The notes beneath the pieces are model-generated. The model did not search any database. It had not been told where the DNA came from and worked only from the letters and a program-made list of their open reading frames with translations. Position numbers and translations under genes: made by a program. Positions 18,553 through 27,084 of a DNA stretch of 64,000 bases are shown here, in pieces. This stretch comes from SbD1 sp039679945 (GTDB lineage: Bacteria > Desulfobacterota > Syntrophobacteria > Syntrophobacterales > Syntrophobacteraceae). The stretch covers positions 1-64,000 of the forward strand of contig JBDKTY010000239.1 in NCBI GenBank assembly GCA_039679945.1. Direction: 5' to 3'. Numbering within the stretch: the stretch's first letter is position 1; the number at the start of each line of letters is the position of its first letter.

Positions 18553-19945
18553 GGTCGCCCTTTCCACTTCCTTCATCCCGAAGGTTGCCGGTACCCTGCA
18601 CAAGACAGTCAAGATGCCCCTCGTGAAGCCTGATAACAACTTCCTGCCCGGCCGCGACTTCCCGGAAGCTCCTGATGATCTTCCGATCCCCTGTCCTGTA
18701 GGCTATCGAATACCCGCGATTGAGAACCGCAAGGGGGCTCAGGCTTTCCAGTCGTGAAACGCTTCGTTGGAACTTGAGCCGATACCCGTCGAGGATGCGA
18801 TGATGCTGGAGCAGCAGTTCCCTGCATGCCTGGTTCAGCCCGGCGCGGCGTCTTTGGATTTGGACCATGGGATTAAGATAGAGAAGCCTGTCGCCAAGGT
18901 GCATATGAAAAGTCCGGTATTTCTCCAGTCGCATTCGCAGTGCATTCACCAGTCGTTCGGTCCGGTCATCGAGTTGGAGTCTTAAAGTTTCAATCCGCCT
19001 CGTGGGGTGCGTTACTCTGCTTGACAAAAACTTCAATTTCAAGGCCAGAGTATCCACCCTCTGCCGCGTTATTTGGACCATCCGGTCGCGGTAGCCCTGG
19101 AGGTTGCGCTGGAATTTGTCCAGTGCTCCGACCACCCATTCGGCGGCCGCCGTGGGAGTAGGCATGCGCAGATCAGCCGCCAGATCAGCGATGGTGAAGT
19201 CGATTTCGTGCCCCACCGCCGAAATGACAGGAATGGAGCATTGCGTGATTGCGCGAGCAACCGATTCCTCGTTGAAGGACCATAAGTCTTCGAGGCTTCC
19301 TCCACCGCGTCCGACTACCAGGACATCCCACTCGTATATGGAGACAAGCCTGTTAGCGGCAAGCAAAGCCTCGGTAATCTCACCACGCGCCTCCGCCCCC
19401 TGGACAGCCACGGGAAGCAGAGTGACGTTCAGTGGATACGGGCTCTTCTGAAAAATCTTGAGCATATCCCTTATAGCCGCACCCGATTTCGATGTGACGA
19501 GACAAATGTTCCGGGGACAAAGCGGAAGAGGCTTCTTGCGCGCTGCATCGAACAGCCCCTCGGCTTCGAGTTTCTTCTTAAGTTGTTCGAACGCGAGTTG
19601 AAGGGCGCCGATACCCGCCGGCTCCATCAGCTCGACTATGATCTGGTACTCTCCCCGTGGTTCGTAAACGCTGAGGCGGGCCTGGCAAAGCACCTGCATC
19701 CCGGCTTCCGGGACAAAACGCAAGTACCTGTTCTGTTGACGGAAAAATACCGCGGGAATCTGGCTGTGCTCATCTTTCAAGGTAAAATAGAAGTGTCCCG
19801 AAGCCGGGACACGGAAGTTGGATATCTCACCCTGAACCCATACAAACGGGAAGTGCGCCTCCAACAGCGTCTTTATCCGCTGGTTCAGTTTGCTGACTGT
19901 AAGGACTCCGCTGTCTTCGTCGCTGTCAGGAACAAACATACTCAA
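18533..19945 (-). CDS. xseA: Exonuclease VII large subunit
   Basis: 470 aa. The N-terminal OB fold (LTVSKLNQRIKTLLE... VQGEISNFR, 14-44) binds single-stranded DNA; the nuclease core has SAAIRDMLKIF, VGRGGGSLEDLWSFNE and GHEIDFTIADLAAD with the conserved acidic residues. A long coiled-coil (about 300-400) and C-terminal segment bind XseB. It begins 27 bases after the stop of the dipeptide permease gene, so it may share that transcript. Confidence 0.96.
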   Translation of the reverse strand: MSMFVPDSDEDSGVLTVSKLNQRIKTLLEAHFPFVWVQGEISNFRVPASGHFYFTLKDEHSQIPAVFFRQQNRYLRFVPEAGMQVLCQARLSVYEPRGEYQIIVELMEPAGIGALQLAFEQLKKKLEAEGLFDAARKKPLPLCPRNICLVTSKSGAAIRDMLKIFQKSPYPLNVTLLPVAVQGAEARGEITEALLAANRLVSIYEWDVLVVGRGGGSLEDLWSFNEESVARAITQCSIPVISAVGHEIDFTIADLAADLRMPTPTAAAEWVVGALDKFQRNLQGYRDRMVQITRQRVDTLALKLKFLSSRVTHPTRRIETLRLQLDDRTERLVNALRMRLEKYRTFHMHLGDRLLYLNPMVQIQRRRAGLNQACRELLLQHHRILDGYRLKFQRSVSRLESLSPLAVLNRGYSIAYRTGDRKIIRSFREVAAGQEVVIRLHEGHLDCLVQGTGNLRDEGSGKGDRGEEKK

Positions 19946-19972
19946 GCATCCAAGGATAGTCTACCGAGGCCC

Positions 19973-21052
19973 CTAACGGAAGAGCCTGGGATCCATTGCA
20001 TCGCGCAGCCCCTCACCCACCAGGTTGTACGCCGTGATACTGAGAAAGATGGCAAATCCAGGAAAAACGGTGAGCCACCAGGCAAATTCAATATAATCAC
20101 GGCTCTGGGAAAGAATGTCACCCCAACTCGGTGTTGGAGGCGGCACACCGAACCCCAGAAAGCTAAGACTTGATTCGGTAAGCACAGCCCCGGCCACTCC
20201 AAAAACAGCGGACACAAGTACTGGCGCCATCGCATTGGGGAGCATGTGCAGAAAGATGATCCTGCGGTGGGACGCTCCCAGGGCACGCAGGGCCGTGATG
20301 AAATCGAGCTGCTTGAGCTTCAAAAACTCGGCTCGAACGAACCGTGCCACGCCCGTCCAGCCCGTCAATCCTATAACAACCATGATGTTGTATATGCTCG
20401 GAGGCAGGAAAGCTATGATGGCTATAATGAGGAAAAAGGTAGGGATGGTGAGCATTATCTCGATGACGCGGCTTATCACAACATCCGTCCACCCGCCGAA
20501 ATAACCCGCGAGGGCGCCGAGAAAGATGCCGATAACGAGTGCAATCCCCACCGCCACAAAACCGACCGAAAGCGAGACCCGCGCACCATGAATCATCCGG
20601 CTCAGAACATCACGGCCGCTGTCATCCGTGCCGAACCAGTGCCTGGCATTCGGGGCTTCCAGGTATTCCAGCAGGTTGTACTCGGTTGGCGAATACCGGA
20701 CCGGGGGCCAAAGCGCGAAGGCTTCCTCCTTGCCCCCTATGTGGTGGAACATGAATGGGGCCTTCTTCTTCAAATCCTTCCAAGCAAACGATTCTATTTT
20801 ATCTACTCCGGAAAACACGGGAAAATACGCGCTACCCTGCCGGTAGAAGAAAATCGGTTTATCGTTGGCCAGAAGAGGAGCGAAAATGGCCACGATGAAC
20901 AAAAGGATCGTCACCCATAGCCCCATTACAGCCATCTTCCGCTTCCTGAAGTGATAGCTCACCATTCTCCAGTAGGTATTTGGCATCTCTTTCTGGAGGT
21001 GGACTTCAGGCTCCGTGGTTTGAAGCGTGCCGGATTTTGATGGATCACTCAT
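19973..21052 (-). CDS. Peptide ABC transporter permease (DppC/OppC/YejE type)
   Basis: 359 aa from 21052. The first membrane helix (about 38-60) is followed by a long periplasmic loop (about 65-140) of the kind seen in YejE-like permeases, then HWFGTDDSGRDVLSRMIHGAR, which is diagnostic. The BPD_transp_1 domain carries the EAA-type loop RALGASHRRIIFLHMLPNA. The upstream in-frame start (21115) would lie inside the dppB-type gene and add unrelated residues. It pairs with the permease at 21081-22085. Confidence 0.92.
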   Translation of the reverse strand: MSDPSKSGTLQTTEPEVHLQKEMPNTYWRMVSYHFRKRKMAVMGLWVTILLFIVAIFAPLLANDKPIFFYRQGSAYFPVFSGVDKIESFAWKDLKKKAPFMFHHIGGKEEAFALWPPVRYSPTEYNLLEYLEAPNARHWFGTDDSGRDVLSRMIHGARVSLSVGFVAVGIALVIGIFLGALAGYFGGWTDVVISRVIEIMLTIPTFFLIIAIIAFLPPSIYNIMVVIGLTGWTGVARFVRAEFLKLKQLDFITALRALGASHRRIIFLHMLPNAMAPVLVSAVFGVAGAVLTESSLSFLGFGVPPPTPSWGDILSQSRDYIEFAWWLTVFPGFAIFLSITAYNLVGEGLRDAMDPRLFR

Positions 21053-21080
21053 GTCTGAATCAGGTCTTTCGTGTACTTGT

Positions 21081-22085
21081 TTACTCCAGCTTGATCCTCG
21101 GGTCGAGCGCCGCATAGAGAATGTCCGAAATCAGCAACCCGATAAGCGTGAGGAAAGCCGATATCGTCGTAATCGCCATGATGACCGGGTAATCCCTGCT
21201 CAGCACAGCTTCGAAACCCAATTGTCCCATACCGGGAATCGAGAATATGCTTTCAATTATCACGCTGCCGCCGAACATCGATGGCAATAGAAAAGCCAGA
21301 AGAGTAACGATCGGCAGGAGCGCGTTTCGAAAGGCGTGCTTGTAGATAACAATCCTCTCGCTCAGACCTTTTGCGCGGGCAGTCCGTATGTAGTCCTCCC
21401 GGATCACTTCGAGCATGTCGGCCCGTGTCAACCGCGAAAGGTACGCAAGCCCGCCATAGGTCAGGCAGAATACGGGAACAATAAGGTGCCATGCCCTGTC
21501 CGCAAGCCAGGGCAGAAAACCCATCGTTTCGCTCCCGATGGAAGATATCCCGTAAACCGGGAAAATATCCCAGAAATCACCTCCTCCAAAAAGCATTATC
21601 AGAAGCACGGCAACCCAGAAGTTGGGGAGTGAATACAGGAAGAAAAAGAGGAGGGTCATGGCGCGGTCGGCCAGAGTCCCGGATTGTGTTGATGAGTAGA
21701 TTCCGCAGGGTATCGCGATCAGGTAGACCAGAAAAATCGAGATGATATTTAGCTGAATCGTTATCGGCAGCCGTTCCGCGATCTTATCCCAGACATTGCG
21801 ATGATCTTTGTAGGATGTTCCGAAATCCAGGGTGAAAACCCGTTTTACCCAGAGCAGGTACTGGATGGGGATCGGTTTGTCCAACCCATACAGTTCCTTG
21901 GTCTGCTGAACGATCTGTTCGGATATCGCCTTGTCGCCTCCCAGTTCCGCCTGGCCCTTGCCCATCTGAAGCTTCAGCATGGCTGGGTTCCCCGGCGCGA
22001 GCTGTATTATCAGAAACGTGATGAAGGTAATCCCCAGTAGCGTCGGGATCATCTGGAACGCCCTTTTCAGCAGGTAGGCTTTCAT
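21081..22085 (-). CDS. Peptide ABC transporter permease (DppB/OppB type)
   Basis: 334 aa with six predicted membrane segments. The N-terminal MKAYLLKRAFQMIPTLLGI is the classic DppB opening. The EAA loop is RTARAKGLSERIVIYKHAFRNALLPI, and the end is SDILYAALDPRIKLE, also typical. It forms the channel with the DppC-type protein just downstream. No ATPase gene for this transporter is in the window. Confidence 0.94.
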   Translation of the reverse strand: MKAYLLKRAFQMIPTLLGITFITFLIIQLAPGNPAMLKLQMGKGQAELGGDKAISEQIVQQTKELYGLDKPIPIQYLLWVKRVFTLDFGTSYKDHRNVWDKIAERLPITIQLNIISIFLVYLIAIPCGIYSSTQSGTLADRAMTLLFFFLYSLPNFWVAVLLIMLFGGGDFWDIFPVYGISSIGSETMGFLPWLADRAWHLIVPVFCLTYGGLAYLSRLTRADMLEVIREDYIRTARAKGLSERIVIYKHAFRNALLPIVTLLAFLLPSMFGGSVIIESIFSIPGMGQLGFEAVLSRDYPVIMAITTISAFLTLIGLLISDILYAALDPRIKLE

Positions 22086-22110
22086 CTTTGAATTATTCGT
22101 CCTCCCTCGG

Positions 22111-23088
22111 CTACTTCATACGGTAGGCGTTCGTGCCGGCGAGATCGCTCAAGTGCGATACACTCACCCCATCGAACCAGTCTTCCAGGAGATGATACGC
22201 GATGGAAATCCTGGAAGGCAGACGCACCGCCCCCACTTCCACTTCCCTCTTAAGATCTTCGGCGCTGAACCAGCGCGCTTCCTCCAGCTCTTTGTCGCCA
22301 AGCCGGACTTGCTCATCTTCGGCTTCGGCCCTAAATGCCAGCATCAACGAACACGGAAAGGGCCATGGCTGGGAAGACTGATAATATATTTCCCGCACAT
22401 GCACGCCAGCTTCCTCGAATGCCTCACGCACAACGGCGGCTTCCGCGCTCTCGCCGGGCTCCACAAACCCGGCCAGAACCGAGTACATGCGATCCGGCCA
22501 GCCCGGCTGCCGGGCAAGGAGGCACTTTTCGCCCCTGTGGATAAGCACGATAATCGCCGGATCAGTCCTTGGGAAATGCACCGCTTCGCAACCGGAATTG
22601 GAACATTTTCGAAAATGGCCACCTTCACAGTTGATAGTGGGACTGCCGCAAACCCCGCAGAAATGGTTGCGCCCATGCCAGAAAGTGAGTGTTTTCGCAT
22701 AGGCCAGAATCGCGCCATCTTTTTTTGAGAGCAGTGGTCCGACTGCCCGCAGGTCCCTGAATCTTCCGAGTTGCTCCAGCGAAGGCGGCAGCGCCGAGTT
22801 CTCACCCTCTATTTCCACCGCAAAAAAACCCCGGTCGTCTTCTTCTCCGAGGAAGAGGGCCTCTTCGTCATTCATCAGGACCTGTTCAATATCGCGCCTT
22901 TTGACGTAGACGGCCCGAGGCGCCGGACCATCAAAGACCAGCACCCTCGATTGCCATACCGGCACGAACACCGAATTGGGATCATCCAATCGCTCCCGCA
23001 GCCATTCCACCCGCTTCCGCCTGTTGTGGGCACGATTTAACATGGGGACAGAGAACATGTGATTGCAGGATCTGGCGAAATTATCCAT
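22111..23088 (-). CDS. nudC: NADH pyrophosphatase (NudC-type Nudix hydrolase)
   Basis: 325 aa. A zinc ribbon CGVC...CSNSGC (about 142-165) precedes the Nudix box GFVEPGESAEAAVVREAFEEAGV (about 208-230), and the SQPWPFPCSLMLAF segment after it is the NudC hallmark (SQPWPFP). It cleaves NAD(H) to AMP and NMN(H), and in E. coli also removes NAD caps from RNA. It lies between the binding protein (23123) and the permease (22085) of a peptide transporter with gaps of 25-34 bases, so it should be on the same mRNA. Confidence 0.94.
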   Translation of the reverse strand: MDNFARSCNHMFSVPMLNRAHNRRKRVEWLRERLDDPNSVFVPVWQSRVLVFDGPAPRAVYVKRRDIEQVLMNDEEALFLGEEDDRGFFAVEIEGENSALPPSLEQLGRFRDLRAVGPLLSKKDGAILAYAKTLTFWHGRNHFCGVCGSPTINCEGGHFRKCSNSGCEAVHFPRTDPAIIVLIHRGEKCLLARQPGWPDRMYSVLAGFVEPGESAEAAVVREAFEEAGVHVREIYYQSSQPWPFPCSLMLAFRAEAEDEQVRLGDKELEEARWFSAEDLKREVEVGAVRLPSRISIAYHLLEDWFDGVSVSHLSDLAGTNAYRMK

Positions 23089-23122
23089 TTGACCTCGAAA
23101 TTCAAACCCTTTCAGAGCAGGA

Positions 23123-24757
23123 TCAGGGCTCTTTATATTTTTGCGCTTCCTTCGGCACCCACCAGTACAGGGCGGAAAGCCCCATCGGGTACTCCACTAC
23201 ATTCTGGAAACGCCTGGCAACTGCCACCAGCGCCTTGTTCGTAAAGAGGAACGTGTAGGGTTGTTCCTCGTGCACGATCGTCTGAAAACGCGTGTAGAGG
23301 GCATAACGCTTCTTCGGGTCGAATTCCCTGCGCGCCTCTTCGATCAGGCGGTCCGCTTCGGCATTAATGAAGCCCACGAAGTTTGACCCCTTTGGCACGG
23401 CCTGGGATGAATGCCATATCTGGTAGGGATCCGATTCCCATCCCATCTGCCACGCCATGGTACATGCGTCGAAGTTGTGCTCCTCGATTCTTTGAACAAA
23501 AACAGCCCATTCGAGTTTGCGGATAGACATCCTGATGCCAACATCCTTCAGGTTCTCCTGGAGCATCGTGGCGAGTTGCTCGCTAAACTTCGAGCCGGAT
23601 GAAATCATGAATTCGAATTCAAAATCTTTTCCCTCTTTTTGCAGGATGCCTTCACGCGCTTCCCATCCGGCTGATTGAAGCAGGGCCAAAGCGGCTGACG
23701 AATCATACGGATAGGGTTTCAGATTTTTATCATATTCCGGACTGTTAATATAAAACGGCCCCGAGACAACCGTACCCAGTCCAAAAAGGATTTTCCGCAA
23801 AATCGTCTCACGGTCGACAAGCATTGTCATGGCCTGCCTGACACGTTTGTCGGAAAAGATACTCTTTCGCGCATTCCAGCCGATGTAGGAGTAACTCGGA
23901 AGATAATAGCTCAACTTCTGAAAGTTTTCCTCGAACCTTTTGCTCTGCGTCTGCCGCTCCCACTGAATCGGACGCAGTCCCATCTCGTCAAGGCCTCCCT
24001 GCTTCAGCACCTGGAGAGCAACCGTCGAATCAGTGATGATTTTGAAGACTATTTTGTTCAGTGACGGTTTCTCGCCCCAATAGTTCTCGTTGCGCACAAG
24101 GGCGATTTCCTTTCCGGTCTGCCAGTGCTGAAGCTTATACGGGCCGGTCCCAATCGGGTTGCGCCCGATTGGGTGCTGGTTGAAGTCTTCCCCTTCCTTG
24201 AACAGGTGAGCCGGAACAATGGGTATTTGCCCGCAAAATTCAAGTGCCCGGAAATAGGGAATCTTGTAGCGGTACCTGACCGTGAACTCATCAAGCGCCT
24301 CGATTTTTTCGATATCCTGATAGTAATTGCGAAGATGCGCGGCATCTACCTTGGGGTCATTGATGCGCTCGAAGGAAAATACGACATCCCTCGCGGTGAA
24401 AGGTTGTCCGTCTTCCCATTTGACATTTCTCTTCAGGTGGAAAGTGTAGGTGAGATGGTCCGGCGCGATCTCCCAACTTTCGGCGAGGACCGGCGCCAAC
24501 TCCATGGACTCTTCGTCTCTTTTCAGCAGCGATTCATAAATGTAGTTCTGAACAGTGGAAGCGAATGCATCGGTGGAGGTAATCGGATTCAAGGTGGAAG
24601 GTTCAGCGTTTAATTGCTCCACCAGCCAGTCGCCCATGACCCTGTTCGCCGGCTGTTTCGTCTCGGTTCCGCCCTCGACGGGCAGGAACAGGAAGCCGAA
24701 AATCAGGAACAAGCCGCCCAGCCTGGATAACATGGACCCGCACTTGTTTCTCTCCAT
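23123..24757 (-). CDS. Peptide-type ABC transporter substrate-binding protein (family 5)
   Basis: 544 aa. An N-terminal signal peptide (charged start, LGGLFLIFGFLFLPV) leads to a family 5 binding fold. LNPITSTDAFAS near 55, YTFHLKRNVKWEDGQPFTARDVVFSFERI near 110-140 and IGTGPYKLQHW near 200 are characteristic. It would bring oligopeptides or similar ligands to the permeases at 19973-22085. A second Met at residue 9 is an alternative start. A promoter match lies 60-90 bases upstream. Confidence 0.93.
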   Translation of the reverse strand: MERNKCGSMLSRLGGLFLIFGFLFLPVEGGTETKQPANRVMGDWLVEQLNAEPSTLNPITSTDAFASTVQNYIYESLLKRDEESMELAPVLAESWEIAPDHLTYTFHLKRNVKWEDGQPFTARDVVFSFERINDPKVDAAHLRNYYQDIEKIEALDEFTVRYRYKIPYFRALEFCGQIPIVPAHLFKEGEDFNQHPIGRNPIGTGPYKLQHWQTGKEIALVRNENYWGEKPSLNKIVFKIITDSTVALQVLKQGGLDEMGLRPIQWERQTQSKRFEENFQKLSYYLPSYSYIGWNARKSIFSDKRVRQAMTMLVDRETILRKILFGLGTVVSGPFYINSPEYDKNLKPYPYDSSAALALLQSAGWEAREGILQKEGKDFEFEFMISSGSKFSEQLATMLQENLKDVGIRMSIRKLEWAVFVQRIEEHNFDACTMAWQMGWESDPYQIWHSSQAVPKGSNFVGFINAEADRLIEEARREFDPKKRYALYTRFQTIVHEEQPYTFLFTNKALVAVARRFQNVVEYPMGLSALYWWVPKEAQKYKEP

Positions 24758-24818
24758 AGAACTGATGACCTTCCCACAACAAGTCTTCGGGGCGAACTCC
24801 CGCGAGTGTGAAAGAGTC

Positions 24819-24847
24819 TATATATCCGAGTTCAGGTCGCTAATCAA
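24819..24847 (-). promoter_or_regulatory. Sigma70-type promoter for the peptide transporter run
   Basis: On the minus strand: -35 TTGATT (24842-24847), 17-base spacer, -10 TATATA (24819-24824). The leader to the binding-protein start is about 55 bases. Further upstream, GAGGCG...CGCCTC (around 24886-24910) can form a small hairpin. Confidence 0.45.
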
Positions 24848-25221
24848 CCGGTTGCGAAGCCAACCGAATAATCGCGCGGAACCGCGAGGCGCTAGTTCGG
24901 CAACGCCTCAAGGGCCAACCATGCATGGTCATGTATGGCGGACGGCAACCGCCCCGGGGGGAATTTAGGTACTGAGCGGTCGAAATGCTTCTGATCCTTG
25001 CACTTCAAACTCTCGGGAAGTAAATTTCTTTCAAGAAATTGCGGGAAACGGCATTCGACGCCCGCACACCTGCAACATGGATGGGCATCGATCGCAGCGT
25101 TTGCGGTACCTGGCATTGGGGAAAGGTGGGACCGCGCGGCGGGAAGCTTTATCGGATCTCATCATCCTCGGCTTTGAGGCTTCGTAAGGTTGGCAAGTTG
25201 GTGATGCCGGAACCTGACACA
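24848..25221. other. Intergenic stretch without recognisable gene
   Basis: I see no coding sequence with a ribosome site, no tRNA and no known RNA here. It lies between the start of the peptide transporter run and the terminator of the small hypothetical gene at 25278. Confidence 0.5.
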
Positions 25222-25256
25222 AGTAAACCTTCCGCACGGACATACAATGCGGAAGG
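25222..25256 (-). terminator. Rho-independent terminator of the 76-aa hypothetical
   Basis: A 9-bp perfect stem CCTTCCGCA (25228-25236) with TGCGGAAGG (25248-25256), 11-base loop, followed on the minus strand by TTTACTTGT. It lies 22 bases after the stop codon at 25278. Confidence 0.65.
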
Positions 25257-25277
25257 GGGCGCTCGACGTCATGAATC

Positions 25278-25508
25278 TTACAGTGCCGTGACATCGATTT
25301 TACGTATAAATTCGCTTACGCTTTTCATCAAACGATCCATCTTCTCCTCGCTCCCATTCTCCATCGAGTCTTTCGCGGCCTCGACCGGAGCAGCCGAAGA
25401 GAGCGCCGTTTCACCGGGCAAAACCTCTATAGCTTCCGGGGACTCAGGGTTGAGTCCGTCCAACGGGTCACCTCTGAAGAATTCCATGCTCTCCCTATAC
25501 CGTTTCAT
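25278..25508 (-). CDS. Small hypothetical protein
   Basis: 76 aa, not recognised. The start at 25508 is set by AGGAGGGAGA directly upstream; the frame is open further but has no better start. The N-terminal MKRYRESMEFFRGDPLDGLNP and the C-terminal helix KMDRLMKSVSEFIRKIDV flank an Ala/Glu/Pro-rich acidic middle. It has its own terminator and no operon partner. Confidence 0.6.
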   Translation of the reverse strand: MKRYRESMEFFRGDPLDGLNPESPEAIEVLPGETALSSAAPVEAAKDSMENGSEEKMDRLMKSVSEFIRKIDVTAL

Positions 25509-25745
25509 GATTCTCCCTCCTGCTGGCAATGTGCCGATACGGTTCCTTACTGGCACCAGAAAGTAACCATCCTCCTTTGATATGTAAAGTGCCAAAGGTT
25601 GATATGTTTCGATAATTATTGGCCTTTTCTCCGAATATCCTCCATGGATTTTTCCCTTGCGACAATTGGCCGAAATTGTATTCTATTATAGTACCTCTCT
25701 ATGGGGATTCGGCAGTTCTTTCTGTTTACTCAAGAGGAGTTTTCG

Positions 25746-25955
25746 ATGCAACTCATCGATGGCCAGCGATATTGTCTTCCCAATGGTGAAAAGGTCACCG
25801 CCAGACTCATTGACGGCAGGTTCGTGCTCGAGTTCAAGAGACAGTACAGAACGCCTCTTGCGGTGGGAGAGGACGGGACTTTATTCCTCAGAGGCGAGTC
25901 ATCGGGGTTTTCGCTCGGATCGCTCGCTCTCGACGAATCGGACCAGAACGGCTGA
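25746..25955 (+). CDS. Small hypothetical protein
   Basis: 69 aa, not recognised. GAGGAG six bases upstream of the ATG at 25746 fixes the start. It reads as a compact beta-rich domain (QLIDGQRYCLPNGEKVTARLIDG, then FVLEFKRQYRTPLAV) with an acidic tail. Divergent from the 76-aa hypothetical across a space of about 240 bases. Confidence 0.6.
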   Translation: MQLIDGQRYCLPNGEKVTARLIDGRFVLEFKRQYRTPLAVGEDGTLFLRGESSGFSLGSLALDESDQNG

Positions 25956-25992
25956 CGCGGAACGCGCACGCGGCAACCGAATATTTGCCGGA

Positions 25993-26021
25993 TTGACTTG
26001 TGGGAAAGAGGCGGTTAGTCT
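25993..26021 (+). promoter_or_regulatory. Possible sigma70 promoter for gspG
   Basis: -35 TTGACT (25993-25998), 17-base spacer, -10 TAGTCT (26016-26021), about 105 bases before the gspG start. The -10 is weak. Confidence 0.3.
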
Positions 26022-26127
26022 ATCAATCCAGAAAGTTATCCCGAAAAACGCATTTATTCGGCGTAATTCCACATCCGGAATCCGAAATGATACTACCGCG
26101 TCACTTGATCCGAACGGAGTGTAGGGC

Positions 26128-26568
26128 ATGATTTGCCGAAGAGCCAATGCAGAGTCCAAATATCGCATCGAGAGAGGTTTTACCCTTATCGAGCTTCTGA
26201 TTGTCATGATTATCCTCAGCCTCCTGGCAGCGTTGGTGGCCCCGAAGATGTTTCAGAAGATCGGGTCATCCAAACAGAAGGCGGCAAAGACTCAGATAGC
26301 CCTTTTTGAAGGCGCTCTCGACCAGTTCAGGCTCGATGTCGGGAGGTATCCTTCCACCGAGGAAGGCCTGGAGAGCCTGCGCAAAAATCCCCGTCTCGAC
26401 CATTGGGACGGTCCTTATTTGCCGAAGGATGTACCGGGAGATCCCTGGGGCAAATCTTATATATACCGGTCTCCGGGTGAACACGGCGACTACGATCTCT
26501 ATTCCCTTGGGGCTGACGGTCAGGATGGAGGCGAGGGAGAGAACGCGGACGTGACCAGTTGGAATTAG
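26128..26568 (+). CDS. gspG: Type II secretion major pseudopilin GspG
   Basis: 146 aa. A positively charged leader precedes the prepilin-peptidase site RG/FTLIELLIVMIILSLLAA (cleavage after Gly17), and the C-terminal domain has the GspG pattern GRYPSTEEGLESLRKNP...WDGPYLPKDVPGDPWGKSYIYRSPG and SLGADGQDGGEGENADVTSW with the calcium-binding loop residues. It is the main subunit of the type II pseudopilus. No other gsp gene is near, so the rest of the system must lie elsewhere. Confidence 0.94.
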   Translation: MICRRANAESKYRIERGFTLIELLIVMIILSLLAALVAPKMFQKIGSSKQKAAKTQIALFEGALDQFRLDVGRYPSTEEGLESLRKNPRLDHWDGPYLPKDVPGDPWGKSYIYRSPGEHGDYDLYSLGADGQDGGEGENADVTSWN

Positions 26569-26658
26569 TCCAGGTGGCGTAGCTTTTCCACCTCTATATC
26601 ATCATCGAAGAATGATACATGCGGGCAACCCGTTATCGATAATCCGGAAGAGAGTTCA

Positions 26659-27078
26659 TTGAGACCCCATTCTTTATCCCGATCCACGATCCTGGGCCAG
26701 ATGGTCTTTTTTGCCGCCATGGGATCGGCGGGCACCTTTTTGCATTACAGCATACTCATCGGCCTCGTGCAGCTCCTGAAGATTGCCCCAACGCTGGCGA
26801 GTACCGTCGGTTTTATCTTCGGCGCTCTTACGAATTATCTTCTCAATTATCGCTATACTTTCCGCAGCAGAAAAAGTCATAGCCTGACAATCGGGAAGTT
26901 CTACGCCGTCGCATTGTCCGGGATGCTTCTGAATGCATTGCTTCTGGGCATTTTCGTAGACATACTGTCCCTGCACTATATCCCGGCCCAGGTGCTGACC
27001 ACCTTTCTCATCTTCCTCTGGACTTTTTCAGGCAACCGGTGGTGGACATTCAGCGGCGACAATTCAGCCAAACCTTGA
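26659..27078 (+). CDS. GtrA-family membrane protein
   Basis: 139 aa with four hydrophobic segments and the family hallmarks (GFIFGALTNYLLNYRYTF and SGNRWWTFSG). GtrA proteins are thought to move polyprenyl-linked sugars or act beside glycosyltransferases. The start is TTG at 26659, with GGAAGAG about 8 bases upstream; an ATG at 26701 is an alternative but would cut the first helix. It converges with the ABC exporter gene (gap of 6 bases). Confidence 0.86.
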   Translation: MRPHSLSRSTILGQMVFFAAMGSAGTFLHYSILIGLVQLLKIAPTLASTVGFIFGALTNYLLNYRYTFRSRKSHSLTIGKFYAVALSGMLLNALLLGIFVDILSLHYIPAQVLTTFLIFLWTFSGNRWWTFSGDNSAKP

Positions 27079-27084
27079 ACGCAA

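Noticed and set aside
24848..25221. Possible SRP or other small structural RNA
   Set aside because: The conserved 4.5S core was not found, and only a weak six-base-pair hairpin is present.
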